DNA from: Erythrobacter dokdonensis DSW-74
Lineage (GTDB): Bacteria > Pseudomonadota > Alphaproteobacteria > Sphingomonadales > Sphingomonadaceae
Direction of reading: 5' to 3'
NCBI RefSeq assembly: GCF_001677335.1
Contig: NZ_LZYB01000001.1
Span: forward strand, 372,001 to 436,000
DNA: 64,000 bases
Part shown: positions 53,159 through 62,142 of the stretch, in pieces
Numbering within the stretch: position 1 is the stretch's first letter
Layout of the letters: every line of letters starts with the position of its first letter
Position numbers and translations under genes: made by a program
Notes under the pieces: generated by a model
The model's database searches: none
The model's input: only the letters and a program-made list of their open reading frames with translations
What the model was told of the DNA's origin: nothing

Positions 53159-54523
53159 ATGGCATCACGCGCCGACAATATCGCGAGCAACCTCAACCTC
53201 GGCAATTTCGCCAAGGCCACCGAGCTTCGCCAGCGCATCTGGTTCACCATCGGGGCGCTGATCGTCTTCCGCTTTCTCAGCTTCGTACCGCTGCCGGGCG
53301 TCAACCCGCTGATCCTCAGCGAGTTGTATGACCAGACCCGTGGCGGCATTCTCGACCTGTTCAATACCTTTTCGGGCGGCAGCCTAGAACGCATGAGCCT
53401 GATCGCGCTCGGCGTGATGCCCTATATCACCGCCTCGATCGTGGTGCAGATGGCCTCGGCGCTGCACCCCACGCTTGCCGCGTTGAAGAAGGAAGGCGCC
53501 ACGGGCCGCCAGAAACTCAACCAGTATACCCGCTACGGAACCGTGTTCCTGTGCGCGATCCAGGGCTATTTCCTTGCCGTTGGCCTTGAAAGCTTTGGCG
53601 CGCAGAGCGGGCTGCAGGCGGTGGTCAACCCCGGCTACATGTTCCGCATCGTGGCGGTCATCAATCTTGTCGGCGGCACCATGTTCCTGCTGTGGCTGGG
53701 CGAGCAGATCACCAGTCGCGGTATCGGCAACGGCGTGTCGCTGATCATCATGGCGGGCATCGTCGCACAGTTCCCGACCTTCGCCTCCAACCTGTTCGAA
53801 GGCGGACGCACCGGGTCGATCGCGCCTGCTATCATCATCGGCTTCATCGCCATGGTGGTGATCCTGATCCTCGGCATTTCCTTCATGGAGCGCGCCCAGC
53901 GCCGCTTGTTGATCCAGTATCCCAAGCGTGCCACCCAGAACGGGATGATGCAGGCGGACCGTTCGCACCTGCCGCTCAAGATCAACACTGCTGGTGTGAT
54001 CCCACCGATCTTCGCCAGCTCGCTACTCTTGCTGCCGCTGACGATCTCGCAATTCGCCGGTCAGTCGGTCGATACCGAAAGCACGTTCGGTAACGTCATC
54101 GTCTCGCTCAACCAGTATCTCGCCCACGGGCAGCCGCTCTACATGGCGCTGTATGCGATCGGGATCATCTTCTTCTGCTTCTTCTACACCGCGGTTGTCT
54201 TCAATCCCGAGGAGACGGCCGACAACCTTAAGAAGAACGGCGGTTTCATTCCGGGCATCCGGCCGGGCAAGCGCACCGCCGATTATCTCGAATATGTCCT
54301 CACCCGCATCACCGTGATCGGGGCGATCTACTTGACTCTGGTCTGCGTCATTCCCGAATGGATGATCGCCCAGACCGGCATCCCGCTGTTCCTTGGCGGC
54401 ACGTCCCTGCTCATCGTCGTCAACGTGACGGTGGACACCATCAGTCAGGTCCAGTCGCATTTGCTGGCCCACCAGTATGGCGACCTCATCAAGAAGGCGA
54501 AGCTCAAGGGCCGGATGCGCTGA
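53159..54523 (+). CDS. secY: Protein translocase subunit SecY
   Basis: 454 residues, ten membrane helices. LRQRIWFTIGALIVFRFLSFVPLPGVNP opens TM1 with the plug helix after it, GVMPYITASIVVQM is TM2, and GNGVSLIIMAGIVAQFP and IPLFLGGTSLLIVVNVTVDTISQV are further signatures. It is the core of the SecYEG channel. Two ATG/GTG-poor upstream codons leave 53159 as the best start. It is followed by adk after 102 bp. Confidence 0.97.
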   Translation: MASRADNIASNLNLGNFAKATELRQRIWFTIGALIVFRFLSFVPLPGVNPLILSELYDQTRGGILDLFNTFSGGSLERMSLIALGVMPYITASIVVQMASALHPTLAALKKEGATGRQKLNQYTRYGTVFLCAIQGYFLAVGLESFGAQSGLQAVVNPGYMFRIVAVINLVGGTMFLLWLGEQITSRGIGNGVSLIIMAGIVAQFPTFASNLFEGGRTGSIAPAIIIGFIAMVVILILGISFMERAQRRLLIQYPKRATQNGMMQADRSHLPLKINTAGVIPPIFASSLLLLPLTISQFAGQSVDTESTFGNVIVSLNQYLAHGQPLYMALYAIGIIFFCFFYTAVVFNPEETADNLKKNGGFIPGIRPGKRTADYLEYVLTRITVIGAIYLTLVCVIPEWMIAQTGIPLFLGGTSLLIVVNVTVDTISQVQSHLLAHQYGDLIKKAKLKGRMR

Positions 54524-54625
54524 GATCAGACGCAAGTATACTTGACGCAAAGCCAGCGATGGTTGAACCCGCAAGAGTGAAAGCAAGCGTCGGCACCGAC
54601 CGGCAGCGATAATGGGGGACGGTTC

Positions 54626-55273
54626 GTGAACATCATTCTTCTTGGCCCTCCCGGAGCCGGCAAGGGGACGCAGAGTGCGGGCCTGGTCGAACGCCACGGC
54701 ATGCGCCAGCTTTCGACCGGCGACATGCTGCGCGCCGCGGTCAAGGCAGGTACGCCGGTCGGGCTCAAGGCCAAGGAAGTCATGGAGCGCGGCGAACTCG
54801 TTTCGGACGAGATCGTCTCCGACCTGATCGATGCCGAATTGGCCGCGATGGCGCCCGAGACCGGGGCGATCTTCGATGGCTATCCCCGCACCGCCGCACA
54901 GGCCGATGCGCTGGATGCGATTCTGGCGAAGAACGGCCGCGCGCTCGACCATGTGATCGAGCTCGAGGTTGACGAGGATGCGCTGGTCGAACGCATCACC
55001 GGTCGTTTTTCCTGCGCCAAGTGCGGCGCGCTTTATCACGATACCGCCAATCCGCCCGAAACCGAAGGCGTGTGCGATGCCTGCGGCAGCACCGAATTCA
55101 AGCGCCGTCCGGATGACAACGAGGAAACCGTGCGCACGCGGATGCAGGAATACCGCGCCAAGACCGCGCCCATCCTCCCGGGCTATGAAGCGCGCGGGAT
55201 TGTCTCGCGGATAGACGGCATGGCGGCGATCGAAACGGTCGCCGGTCAGATCGACGCCATTTTGCGCAGCTGA
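54626..55273 (+). CDS. adk: Adenylate kinase
   Basis: 215 residues from a GTG at 54626 (GGGGGACGG upstream). P-loop GPPGAGKGTQS, LSTGDMLRAAVKAGT, DGYPRTAAQADAL, and a long LID domain with four cysteines (CAKCGAL ... CDACGST) forming a structural zinc site, more common in Gram-positives than in enterobacteria but frequent in alphaproteobacteria. It interconverts AMP, ADP and ATP. secY-adk is the standard spc order. Confidence 0.97.
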   Translation: MNIILLGPPGAGKGTQSAGLVERHGMRQLSTGDMLRAAVKAGTPVGLKAKEVMERGELVSDEIVSDLIDAELAAMAPETGAIFDGYPRTAAQADALDAILAKNGRALDHVIELEVDEDALVERITGRFSCAKCGALYHDTANPPETEGVCDACGSTEFKRRPDDNEETVRTRMQEYRAKTAPILPGYEARGIVSRIDGMAAIETVAGQIDAILRS

Positions 55274-55342
55274 TCGCGGAGCAGAGCTTTCACCGCGCCG
55301 CGCTTTGCCCTAGAGCCGCGCGTCTGGAGGGAGATTGCCGCG

Positions 55343-56074
55343 ATGCTCAAATTCCGTCTGCCGGTTGTCCTGGCCGCTGCGGCGCTTTTCGTGCCGGTGC
55401 CGGCATCGGCCGAAGTTGTCTCCTCCGGGCCCAACGGCTTCGTCTCGCGGCACGAGGCGATCGTCGAGGCGAACCCGCGCGATGTGTGGCTTGCGCTGAT
55501 TTCGCCCTCGGGCTGGTGGGCGGCGGAGCATACCTGGTCTGGCGATTCGGCCAACCTCACGCTCACGCCGCAGGCCGGCGGGTGCTTCTGCGAGAAGATC
55601 CCCGAGGTCAACGAGCCCGACCGGTTCACGCTCGAAGGCAGTGTCGAGCACATGCGTGTGATCCAGGCCTATCCCGAAGTCGCGCTCAGGATGCAGGGTG
55701 CCCTCGGGCCGCTGCAGAGCGAGCCGGTCACGGGCATTCTCACCATCGCGATCAGCAAGGTCGACGAGGGTACCCGGATCGTCTGGGAGTACAATGTCGG
55801 CGGCGCGATGCGGTACGAGATTCCGGTGATCGCCCGCGCGGTCGACGGTGTCATGGGTGTGCAGCTCACCGGGCTGGCGGAGCTTCTGGGACCGGTAGCG
55901 ACCGCGCCGGTGGAGGAACCTTCGGAAGCCCCGGCAGAGAGCGCCGAGGGCGAAGCGGCCGATGCCACCTTGGAAGATCCTGCCGAAAGCGAGCCGTCCG
56001 AAGCTGAAGAAGCTCCCCGACCCTCGATAGATGATGTGTTTGGCGATCTTGCCGAAGACGGTGCGGGTTCCTGA
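55343..56074 (+). CDS. Exported SRPBCC-family protein inside the ribosomal cluster
   Basis: 243 residues with a signal peptide (KFRLPVVLAAAALFVPVPASA). The central domain (FVSRHEAIVEANPRDVWLALISPSGWW ... HMRVIQAYPEVALRMQGALGPLQ ... GTRIVWEYNVGG) has the SRPBCC/START-like pattern of a hydrophobic-ligand-binding fold. The C-terminal 60 residues are acidic and Pro/Ala/Glu-rich, likely disordered. It interrupts the adk-rpsM order, with 69 bp before and a 366-bp gap after. The ligand and any relation to translation are unknown. Confidence 0.8.
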   Translation: MLKFRLPVVLAAAALFVPVPASAEVVSSGPNGFVSRHEAIVEANPRDVWLALISPSGWWAAEHTWSGDSANLTLTPQAGGCFCEKIPEVNEPDRFTLEGSVEHMRVIQAYPEVALRMQGALGPLQSEPVTGILTIAISKVDEGTRIVWEYNVGGAMRYEIPVIARAVDGVMGVQLTGLAELLGPVATAPVEEPSEAPAESAEGEAADATLEDPAESEPSEAEEAPRPSIDDVFGDLAEDGAGS

Positions 56075-56440
56075 TTGTTGCTCTTGCCTGACACTTCGGG
56101 GATAATCGCCTAGCGTTCCTTTGACGCCCCGCCTTGTCCATGCCTAGGTTAGACCGCCTTGCAACAAGGGGATCGCTCTTCCGGCATAAATGGGGGAGCG
56201 CACTTATCTCGCGTCTAGCGGTTGACCGCGCTGCCGAATCGGCCTATGCGCGCGGCTCATTCGACATGCTCGAACCAAGTTCGGCAGGCACAGCCTTCGC
56301 GCGTGCCGACCGGACTTTTTGCCGTTTGCGAACCTGCGCATCGCAGGCCGTGCGGCAAGCGGGCCGGTCGATGAAAGAGCGTTGAGATAGGGGACAAGGT
56401 CATGCCGACTGTCAAGCCCCTGTGGAGCATGGAGAAATAA
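56075..56440 (+). other. Gap before rpsM with a possible promoter and short ORF
   Basis: Contains TTGACG (56121-56126), 18-bp spacer, TAGGTT (56145-56150) as a weak promoter for rpsM-rplQ. An 83-codon open frame here lacks a ribosome site and was not called. A 12-codon frame (56402-56440, MPTVKPLWSMEK) preceded by AAGG stops one base before the rpsM GTG. Confidence 0.45.
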
Positions 56441-56809
56441 GTGGCTCGTATTGCCGGGGTCAATATCCCCACCAACAAGCGCGTGATCATCGCGCTCACC
56501 TATATTCACGGGATTGGCCGCACCACGGCTGTCCAGATCGCTGACAAGCTCGGCATTCCGCACACGGCGCGCGTGCAGGACCTCACCGACGAGGAAGTGC
56601 TGCGTATCCGCGAAACCATCGATGCCGATTTCACTGTGGAAGGCGACCTGCGTCGCAACACCGCGATGAACATCAAGCGCCTGATGGATCTGCGTGCCTA
56701 TCGTGGCCTGCGTCACCGCAATGGTCTGCCCGTTCGCGGCCAGCGCACCCACACCAACGCCCGCACCCGCAAGGGCAAGGCCAAGCCCATCGCGGGCAAG
56801 AAGAAGTAA
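56441..56809 (+). CDS. rpsM: 30S ribosomal protein S13
   Basis: 122 residues from a GTG at 56441 (GGAG 9 bases upstream). [29 protein letters not shown] and [25 protein letters not shown] are diagnostic. S13 bridges the subunits at the A site. Leads the alpha part of the cluster. Confidence 0.98.
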   Translation: MARIAGVNIPTNKRVIIALTYIHGIGRTTAVQIADKLGIPHTARVQDLTDEEVLRIRETIDADFTVEGDLRRNTAMNIKRLMDLRAYRGLRHRNGLPVRGQRTHTNARTRKGKAKPIAGKKK

Positions 56810-56862
56810 GCCGGGCTCACGCCCAAGCTTTTTCCTTCTGACGAGCTAGAGGACTTTCAAAA

Positions 56863-57252
56863 ATGGCACGCGAACCAGGCCGTATCCGGCGCCGTGACAA
56901 GAAGAACATCACCAGCGGCGTTGCGCATATCAACGCCAGCTTCAACAACACCATGATCACCATCACCGATGCGCAGGGCAATGCAATCAGCTGGTCCAGC
57001 GCGGGCATGATGGGCTTCAAGGGCAGCCGCAAGTCGACTCCCTATGCCGCGCAGGTCGCCGCCGACGATGCCGGAAAGAAGGCCGCCGAACACGGTGTGC
57101 GCACGCTCGAAGTCGAAGTGAAGGGTCCTGGTTCGGGCCGCGAGAGCGCACTGCGCGGTCTTGCCGCCGTGGGCTTCAACATCACTTCGATCCGCGATGT
57201 GACGCCGATCCCGCACAACGGGGTCCGGCCGTCCAAGCGTCGCCGCGTCTGA
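56863..57252 (+). CDS. rpsK: 30S ribosomal protein S11
   Basis: 129 residues. [28 protein letters not shown] and [34 protein letters not shown] are diagnostic (quoted as cores). It lines the 30S platform at the E site. AGAGGAC precedes the ATG. A 127-bp spacer follows before rpoA, longer than usual. Confidence 0.98.
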   Translation: MAREPGRIRRRDKKNITSGVAHINASFNNTMITITDAQGNAISWSSAGMMGFKGSRKSTPYAAQVAADDAGKKAAEHGVRTLEVEVKGPGSGRESALRGLAAVGFNITSIRDVTPIPHNGVRPSKRRRV

Positions 57253-57379
57253 TCCGCCGGGATGGCGGCGGCAATCCGTGCCGTCGCCGCCCGAAGGGGC
57301 CAGAAGCCGCGCCGCGTCGCATAGCTTCCGGCCCGTCCAGAATGTGAACCGCCTTCCACAGGCGAATTAGGGGAAATCC

Positions 57380-58435
57380 ATGTCCGTCAACACGAAGAAC
57401 TGGCAGGAACTCAAGAAACCCAACACCCTCGAAATCAAGGATGGCGGCGATCGCCAGCGCAAGGCGACTTTTGTTGCCGAACCGCTCGAGCGCGGCTTTG
57501 GCCTGACCCTCGGCAACGCGCTGCGCCGGGTGCTGCTTTCCAGCCTTCAGGGCGCGGCAATCACCTCGATCAAGATCGAGAACGTGCTCCACGAATTCTC
57601 CTCGCTCGCCGGTGTGCGCGAGGACGTGACCGACATCGTTCTCAACGTGAAGCAGATCGCGCTCAAGATGGAAGGCGAAGGCCCCAAGCGGTTGCAGCTT
57701 TCGGCCACAGGTCCGGGCGCGGTGAAGGCGGGTGACATTGCCGTGACCGGCGATATCGAGGTGATGAACAAGGACCTCGTGATCTGCCAGCTCGATGAGG
57801 GCGCCACGCTCAACATGGAACTTACCGCCGATACGGGCAAGGGCTATGCCCCGGCCGTTTCGAACCGTCCGGTGGACGCGCCGATCGGCCTGATCCCGGT
57901 CGATTCGCTCTACTCGCCGGTGCGTCAGGTGAGCTACAAGGTCGAGAACGCCCGCGTCGGGCAGGAGCTTGACTACGACAAGCTCTCGCTGACCGTCGAG
58001 ACCGATGGCACCGTCACGCCGGAAGACGCGGTCGCCTATGCTGCCCGCATCCTTCAGGATCAGCTGACGCTGTTCGTCCACTTCGAGGACGGCATCCCGC
58101 AGCCGCAGAGCGCGATGATCGGCCATGCCGTGCAGCCGGAAGAAAGCGACGCCAACCAGCTCAACCGTTACCTTCTCAAGAAGGTGGACGAGCTGGAACT
58201 GTCGGTGCGTTCGGCCAACTGCCTCAAGAACGACAACATCATCTATATCGGCGATCTGGTCCAGAAGACCGAAGCCGAGATGCTGCGCACGCCGAACTTC
58301 GGCCGCAAGTCGCTCAATGAAATCAAGGAAGTGCTCTCGAGCATGGGTCTGCGCCTCGGGATGGACATCCCCGGCTGGCCGCCCGAGAACATCGAGGAAA
58401 TGGCCAAGAAGCTCGAACAGGAACTTTTGGGCTGA
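57380..58435 (+). CDS. rpoA: RNA polymerase alpha subunit
   Basis: 351 residues. The N-terminal assembly domain has [25 protein letters not shown] and [15 protein letters not shown] [11 protein letters not shown]; the C-terminal domain has [23 protein letters not shown] and [20 protein letters not shown], which bind UP elements and activators. AGGGGAAATCC precedes the ATG. In the usual alpha-operon position. Confidence 0.98.
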   Translation: MSVNTKNWQELKKPNTLEIKDGGDRQRKATFVAEPLERGFGLTLGNALRRVLLSSLQGAAITSIKIENVLHEFSSLAGVREDVTDIVLNVKQIALKMEGEGPKRLQLSATGPGAVKAGDIAVTGDIEVMNKDLVICQLDEGATLNMELTADTGKGYAPAVSNRPVDAPIGLIPVDSLYSPVRQVSYKVENARVGQELDYDKLSLTVETDGTVTPEDAVAYAARILQDQLTLFVHFEDGIPQPQSAMIGHAVQPEESDANQLNRYLLKKVDELELSVRSANCLKNDNIIYIGDLVQKTEAEMLRTPNFGRKSLNEIKEVLSSMGLRLGMDIPGWPPENIEEMAKKLEQELLG

Positions 58436-58628
58436 TGCGTCGCCGCTCCCGAGCGTAAGCTCGGGGCGGACTGAAGCAAAGCCGGCCGGCGGGCGTCAGC
58501 CCGTTCGACGACACGGGATTTATTCCCGTGTCGGCTTGGCCGAAGAGAAGGGCGAAGGTTCGGAGCCCTGATCCGAACCGGCTACGGGCTACCTGACACG
58601 GGCCCATAACGAACGAAGGAAGAATACA
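58436..58628 (+). other. Hairpin-rich rpoA-rplQ spacer
   Basis: Three perfect stems: CCCGAGC-GTAA-GCTCGGG (58448-58465), CGACACGGGA-TTTAT-TCCCGTGTCG (58509-58533) and GGTTCGGA-GCCCTGA-TCCGAACC (58557-58579). There are no T runs. The first has a GNRA loop. Presumably mRNA processing or differential stability between rpoA and rplQ. Confidence 0.7.
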
Positions 58629-59048
58629 ATGCGTCATGGTATTTCGGGCCGCAAGCTGGGTCGCAAGACCGGCCACCGCAACGCGCTGCTGCGCAACATG
58701 GCCGCCGCGCTGATCAAGCACGAGCAGATCACCACCACTCTGCCCAAGGCCAAGGAACTGCGTCCCTATGTCGAGAAGCTGATCACGCTCGCAAAGCGTG
58801 GTGGCTTGTCCAACCGTCGCCTCGCCATGAGCCGTCTGGGTGACGAGACCCAGCTCAAGAAGCTGTTCGACGTGCTGGCCGAGCGCTATTCGGATCGCGA
58901 CGGCGGCTACACCCGCGTGCTGCGCGCCGGCATCCGCGCTTCGGACGCGGTGCAGATGGCGGTGATCGAACTGGTCGACCGCGATGAAGCCGCGAAGGGT
59001 CAGGATTCGGGCCCGGTGCAGTCCGAGGACGAATACGAAGACGCGTAA
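58629..59048 (+). CDS. rplQ: 50S ribosomal protein L17
   Basis: 139 residues. [29 protein letters not shown] and [26 protein letters not shown] are diagnostic. A C-terminal acidic tail (SEDEYEDA) extends beyond the E. coli protein. Near the tunnel exit. AAGGAAGAAT precedes the ATG. Last gene of the ribosomal cluster. Confidence 0.98.
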   Translation: MRHGISGRKLGRKTGHRNALLRNMAAALIKHEQITTTLPKAKELRPYVEKLITLAKRGGLSNRRLAMSRLGDETQLKKLFDVLAERYSDRDGGYTRVLRAGIRASDAVQMAVIELVDRDEAAKGQDSGPVQSEDEYEDA

Positions 59049-59075
59049 GATCGCGCCTTGACAGCGATAGAACAG

Positions 59076-59111
59076 GGGCCGCCGGAGCGATCCGCGCGGC
59101 CCTTTTCTTTT
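59076..59111 (+). terminator. Terminator of the ribosomal cluster
   Basis: GGGCCGC-CGGA-gcga-TCCG-c-GCGGCCC followed by TTTTCTTTT, 27 bp after the rplQ stop. The two-part stem is capped by a GCGA (GNRA) loop. Confidence 0.9.
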
Positions 59112-59137
59112 GGGCGGGGCGGGGTAGGGTGCGCGCC

Positions 59138-60499
59138 ATGATCCGCATTTTTCTCCCAGCCGTGCCGCTGCTTCTCGCCGCCGCTCCCGCCGTTGCACAG
59201 TCTCAGCAGGAGGCGCTCGACGCCCGCTACAACCGCGCGCTGGCGGCAGGATACAAGGCGCTGACGCTGTGCAGCGCGATCGCCAACGCCGAACGCAATG
59301 CCGGTGTCCGAACCCGGACCCCGCAAAGCGTGCAAGAGTGGGAACTCGTCGGCATCTATCCCACGCTCGATCCGATCATCCGCGACTTGCCGTTCGAGAT
59401 CGTCCGCGCCGCCGATCGCCGTGTAAACCATGTCGCGGTCGAGTGGGCCTCCGACATGCCCCCGCGCTATGCTCGGCATGATGCGGGTGAGGGGTGTAAG
59501 GTGCTCCCGATCGGTGCGCCCGTTCCGGCAATGGATCGCTGGCCAATCGATCGATGGGAGAAGGTCTTCAACGAGATGCACTCGGCGGTACCCGGTCCGC
59601 TGGATGATACCGGAAATGCCGCTTTCACCGATCGCTACGGCGAAGGCGCGCGCACCACAGCCGTGATTGTCAAAGCGGGCAGCTTCACGCGGTTCACTGG
59701 CTTTGCCGAGGGACTTTCGGGCGAGCCCCAGCGCACCTGGTCGGTCGCCAAGAGCATCGCTGCAACGCTGGTGGGGGCGGCGGTTCAGCGCGGCGAGATC
59801 GACGTGAACGCGTCCGCCGGATTGGGCATCGATGCGAGCGACCCGCGCCGCGCCATCATAATCGACCAAGCGCTGCGCATGGCGACAGGTCGCTACAGCG
59901 ACACGCCGGGCAACCGCACCGATCCGCTGTACTGGGGCGGCGAGACGGTGGACGAGGGGGCGCAGAACTGGCCACTGGTCCATCCGCCGGGCACGGTTTT
60001 CCGCTATGCCAACAACGATACGCTGGCAGCGATCGCCGCGATCAAGCCCACATTCGCAGCGCACCCGCCTGCCGCATTCTTTGCCAAGCTGGAGATGAAC
60101 CAGACGGTGGCGGAAACCGATTGGCAGGGGAATTACGTGCTCTCGAGCCAGGTTTGGGCCACCGCCGAGGATCTTGCCCGTTTCGGCCAGCTCTATCTCA
60201 ACGACGGCGTTCTTCCCTCGGGCGAACGCATCCTGCCCGAAGGCTGGGTGAAATACGTTTCCACCCCTTCCGGCCCGCAGCCCGATGGCCCGTTCGGTTA
60301 TGGCGCGGGCTTCTGGCTGATGAACAAGTCCAAAGGTGTGCCGCCCGATACCTTCGCCGCCTTCGGTAATCGCGGGCAGTATGTCGTGATCGTGCCGTCG
60401 CGCCAGGTGGTGATCGTACGGCGGGGCGAGGATCCGGTCGGCAGCCGGTTCGACATTGCCGCCTTCACCCGCGATGTGCTGGCGGCGCTGGAGCGCTGA
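59138..60499 (+). CDS. Serine hydrolase, beta-lactamase class C/esterase family
   Basis: 453 residues with a signal peptide (RIFLPAVPLLLAAAPAVA). The SxxK motif is TWSVAKSIAAT (Ser202, Lys205) and the second motif FRYANNDT supplies the YxN Tyr; near the end FGNRGQYVVIVPSRQVVIV stands for the third (HxG/KTG) block. The family includes esterases, D-aminopeptidases and class C beta-lactamases, and substrate cannot be set from sequence. The start is the ATG at 59138, nine bases after a GTG; it stands alone after the ribosomal terminator. Confidence 0.88.
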   Translation: MIRIFLPAVPLLLAAAPAVAQSQQEALDARYNRALAAGYKALTLCSAIANAERNAGVRTRTPQSVQEWELVGIYPTLDPIIRDLPFEIVRAADRRVNHVAVEWASDMPPRYARHDAGEGCKVLPIGAPVPAMDRWPIDRWEKVFNEMHSAVPGPLDDTGNAAFTDRYGEGARTTAVIVKAGSFTRFTGFAEGLSGEPQRTWSVAKSIAATLVGAAVQRGEIDVNASAGLGIDASDPRRAIIIDQALRMATGRYSDTPGNRTDPLYWGGETVDEGAQNWPLVHPPGTVFRYANNDTLAAIAAIKPTFAAHPPAAFFAKLEMNQTVAETDWQGNYVLSSQVWATAEDLARFGQLYLNDGVLPSGERILPEGWVKYVSTPSGPQPDGPFGYGAGFWLMNKSKGVPPDTFAAFGNRGQYVVIVPSRQVVIVRRGEDPVGSRFDIAAFTRDVLAALER

Positions 60500-60637
60500 C
60501 AAGAATGTTCATTCAAATCCGACTTTAGATTAACAGTTCCTGTCGCTACGATTCAGCTTCGTCTCAGCGCGAATCGTCCAGCTTGGCATCAACACCGGCG
60601 CAATCCCGCATCGGTGCCAAGCGAGGACGAGAGACCC

Positions 60638-61162
60638 ATGACGAGCACCATCTCCCCCAAGTTTTCGCGTGCCGCGCTCGGCACGCTCGCGGCCGGCGCG
60701 CTGGCCTTTGCTTCGGCCACGCCGGCGCTGGCTGATGACCACCGCGATCGCGACCGGGGCGGCATCGGCGCAGGCGAGATCATTGCCGGCGCGGTGGTGA
60801 TTGGCGGCATTGCCGCGCTGGCCGGTGCCTTTGACGGCGACCGCGACCGCTGGGACCGGCGGGATCGGCGCGGCTGGCGCGGAGACGGTTTTCGCGGTGG
60901 CGGTGCGCGCGGCGCAGTGGAGCGCTGTGTGCGGGCTGCAGAGAACCAGGCCCGGCGCTTTGGCGGCTGGCGGTTTGCCGACGTGACCGAAATCCGCGAT
61001 GTCGATCGAACCCGCTTCGGCTTCCGCGTGCAGGGCAGGATGGTTGTCGAAGGCTCGCCGCGCTTCCGAGGCCGCAACTTTGACCGCGGGCGGTTCACCT
61101 GCCGTCTGGACGGACGCGGCGCGCCGAGGATCGACTTTGACGGCATCCGCGGCCTGCGATAG
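60638..61162 (+). CDS. Exported Arg/Asp-rich protein, paralogue 1
   Basis: 174 residues from the ATG at 60638. A signal peptide (ends TPALA) precedes a hydrophobic Gly/Ala segment (GAGEIIAGAVVIGGIAALAGAF) that may insert in a membrane, a highly charged Asp/Arg repeat (DGDRDRWDRRDRRGWRGDG) and a small C-terminal domain with two cysteines (AVERCVRAA, RFTCRLDG). The next gene has the same order of parts. Unnamed families of this kind are common in sphingomonads. Function unknown. Confidence 0.82.
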   Translation: MTSTISPKFSRAALGTLAAGALAFASATPALADDHRDRDRGGIGAGEIIAGAVVIGGIAALAGAFDGDRDRWDRRDRRGWRGDGFRGGGARGAVERCVRAAENQARRFGGWRFADVTEIRDVDRTRFGFRVQGRMVVEGSPRFRGRNFDRGRFTCRLDGRGAPRIDFDGIRGLR

Positions 61163-61275
61163 GTCTTCAGCATCGCAAGTCTAAGGGCGGTTCAGGCACT
61201 CGAAAGCCTGGACCGCCTAGGCTTTGATGCATCGGGGCGTTTGGTGGGCGCTCGTTACAATCCGGAGGGAGCACC

Positions 61276-62142
61276 ATGGCTCTTGTCAAACATTCGCTGG
61301 CCCTGGCCGGCGCGCTTGCCGTAACCACCGCCCTTTCCGCGCCCGCGCGCGCCGCTGATCTGCCTGCTGCTCCGCCGGGCGCGATCAGCCTTGCCGGGGC
61401 GTTCGATCATAGTCGCTTCGATCCCGCCGCCGACACTGCCGACTGGCGCTGCCGTGGCTGGCGCTGCAACCGTTGGGGCGGGCGCTGGGGCCGGGGCTGG
61501 GGGCGCGGCTGGCGACGCAACCGCATCGATGCCGGTGACGTGCTGATCGGCGCGGCGATTATCGGCGGGATTGCCGCCATTGCCAGCTCCAACAATCGCC
61601 GCGTGCGCACCAATGACGTGGTCGTTGTGCGCGATAACGACTGGCGTGACGATAACCGCCGCTTCGATGATCGTCGCACCGAGCGCCGCAGCACGGGCGC
61701 TTCGGGGCTTGATAACGCGGTTGACCAGTGCCTCACCCGGATCGAGCGTGATGTGCGCGTTGACACCGTCGACAATGTCGAGCGTACCGGGCGTGGCTGG
61801 CTGGTGAGCGGCGCGCTGTTCAACGGTTCGCCGTTCCAGTGCCGGATCGGCAATGACGGAAGGATCGACGACATCAACTTCGGCGGTGGCGGCGATTGGG
61901 GCGCGGCTCCGGCGACGACCTATACCGACCGCGCCGAGGGGCAGTGGAGCGATACGCGCTACGCCGATGCCCGCATTGCGATGGGTGGCATGGCCCAACC
62001 GCAGGCCGCCGCGCCTGAAAGCTTCGCTGCTCGCGCGCCCGCGCAGGCTGGTCTCGCCGATCGGCCCATGCCGGCCTATCCCGGCGGGCCGATTCCGGGA
62101 GAGGTCATCCCCGAAACCATTGATGGCGATATCGGCGGCTAG
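61276..62142 (+). CDS. Exported Arg/Asp-rich protein, paralogue 2
   Basis: 288 residues. Signal peptide (ends APARA), a Trp/Arg/Gly-rich stretch (RCRGWRCNRWGGRWGRGWGRGW), the hydrophobic segment IDAGDVLIGAAIIGGIAAIAS shared with paralogue 1, a DDNRRFDDRR charged region, a C-terminal domain with two cysteines (VDQCLTRIE, PFQCRIGND) and a Pro/Ala tail. GGAGGGAG lies 7-8 bases before the ATG. Gene duplication with the upstream neighbour is likely. Its stop overlaps the converging TRIC gene. Confidence 0.83.
   Translation: MALVKHSLALAGALAVTTALSAPARAADLPAAPPGAISLAGAFDHSRFDPAADTADWRCRGWRCNRWGGRWGRGWGRGWRRNRIDAGDVLIGAAIIGGIAAIASSNNRRVRTNDVVVVRDNDWRDDNRRFDDRRTERRSTGASGLDNAVDQCLTRIERDVRVDTVDNVERTGRGWLVSGALFNGSPFQCRIGNDGRIDDINFGGGGDWGAAPATTYTDRAEGQWSDTRYADARIAMGGMAQPQAAAPESFAARAPAQAGLADRPMPAYPGGPIPGEVIPETIDGDIGG

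Noticed and set aside
56134..56385. 83-codon open frame before rpsM
   Set aside because: No ribosome site, atypical composition, no recognisable domain; the region looks like a promoter and leader.
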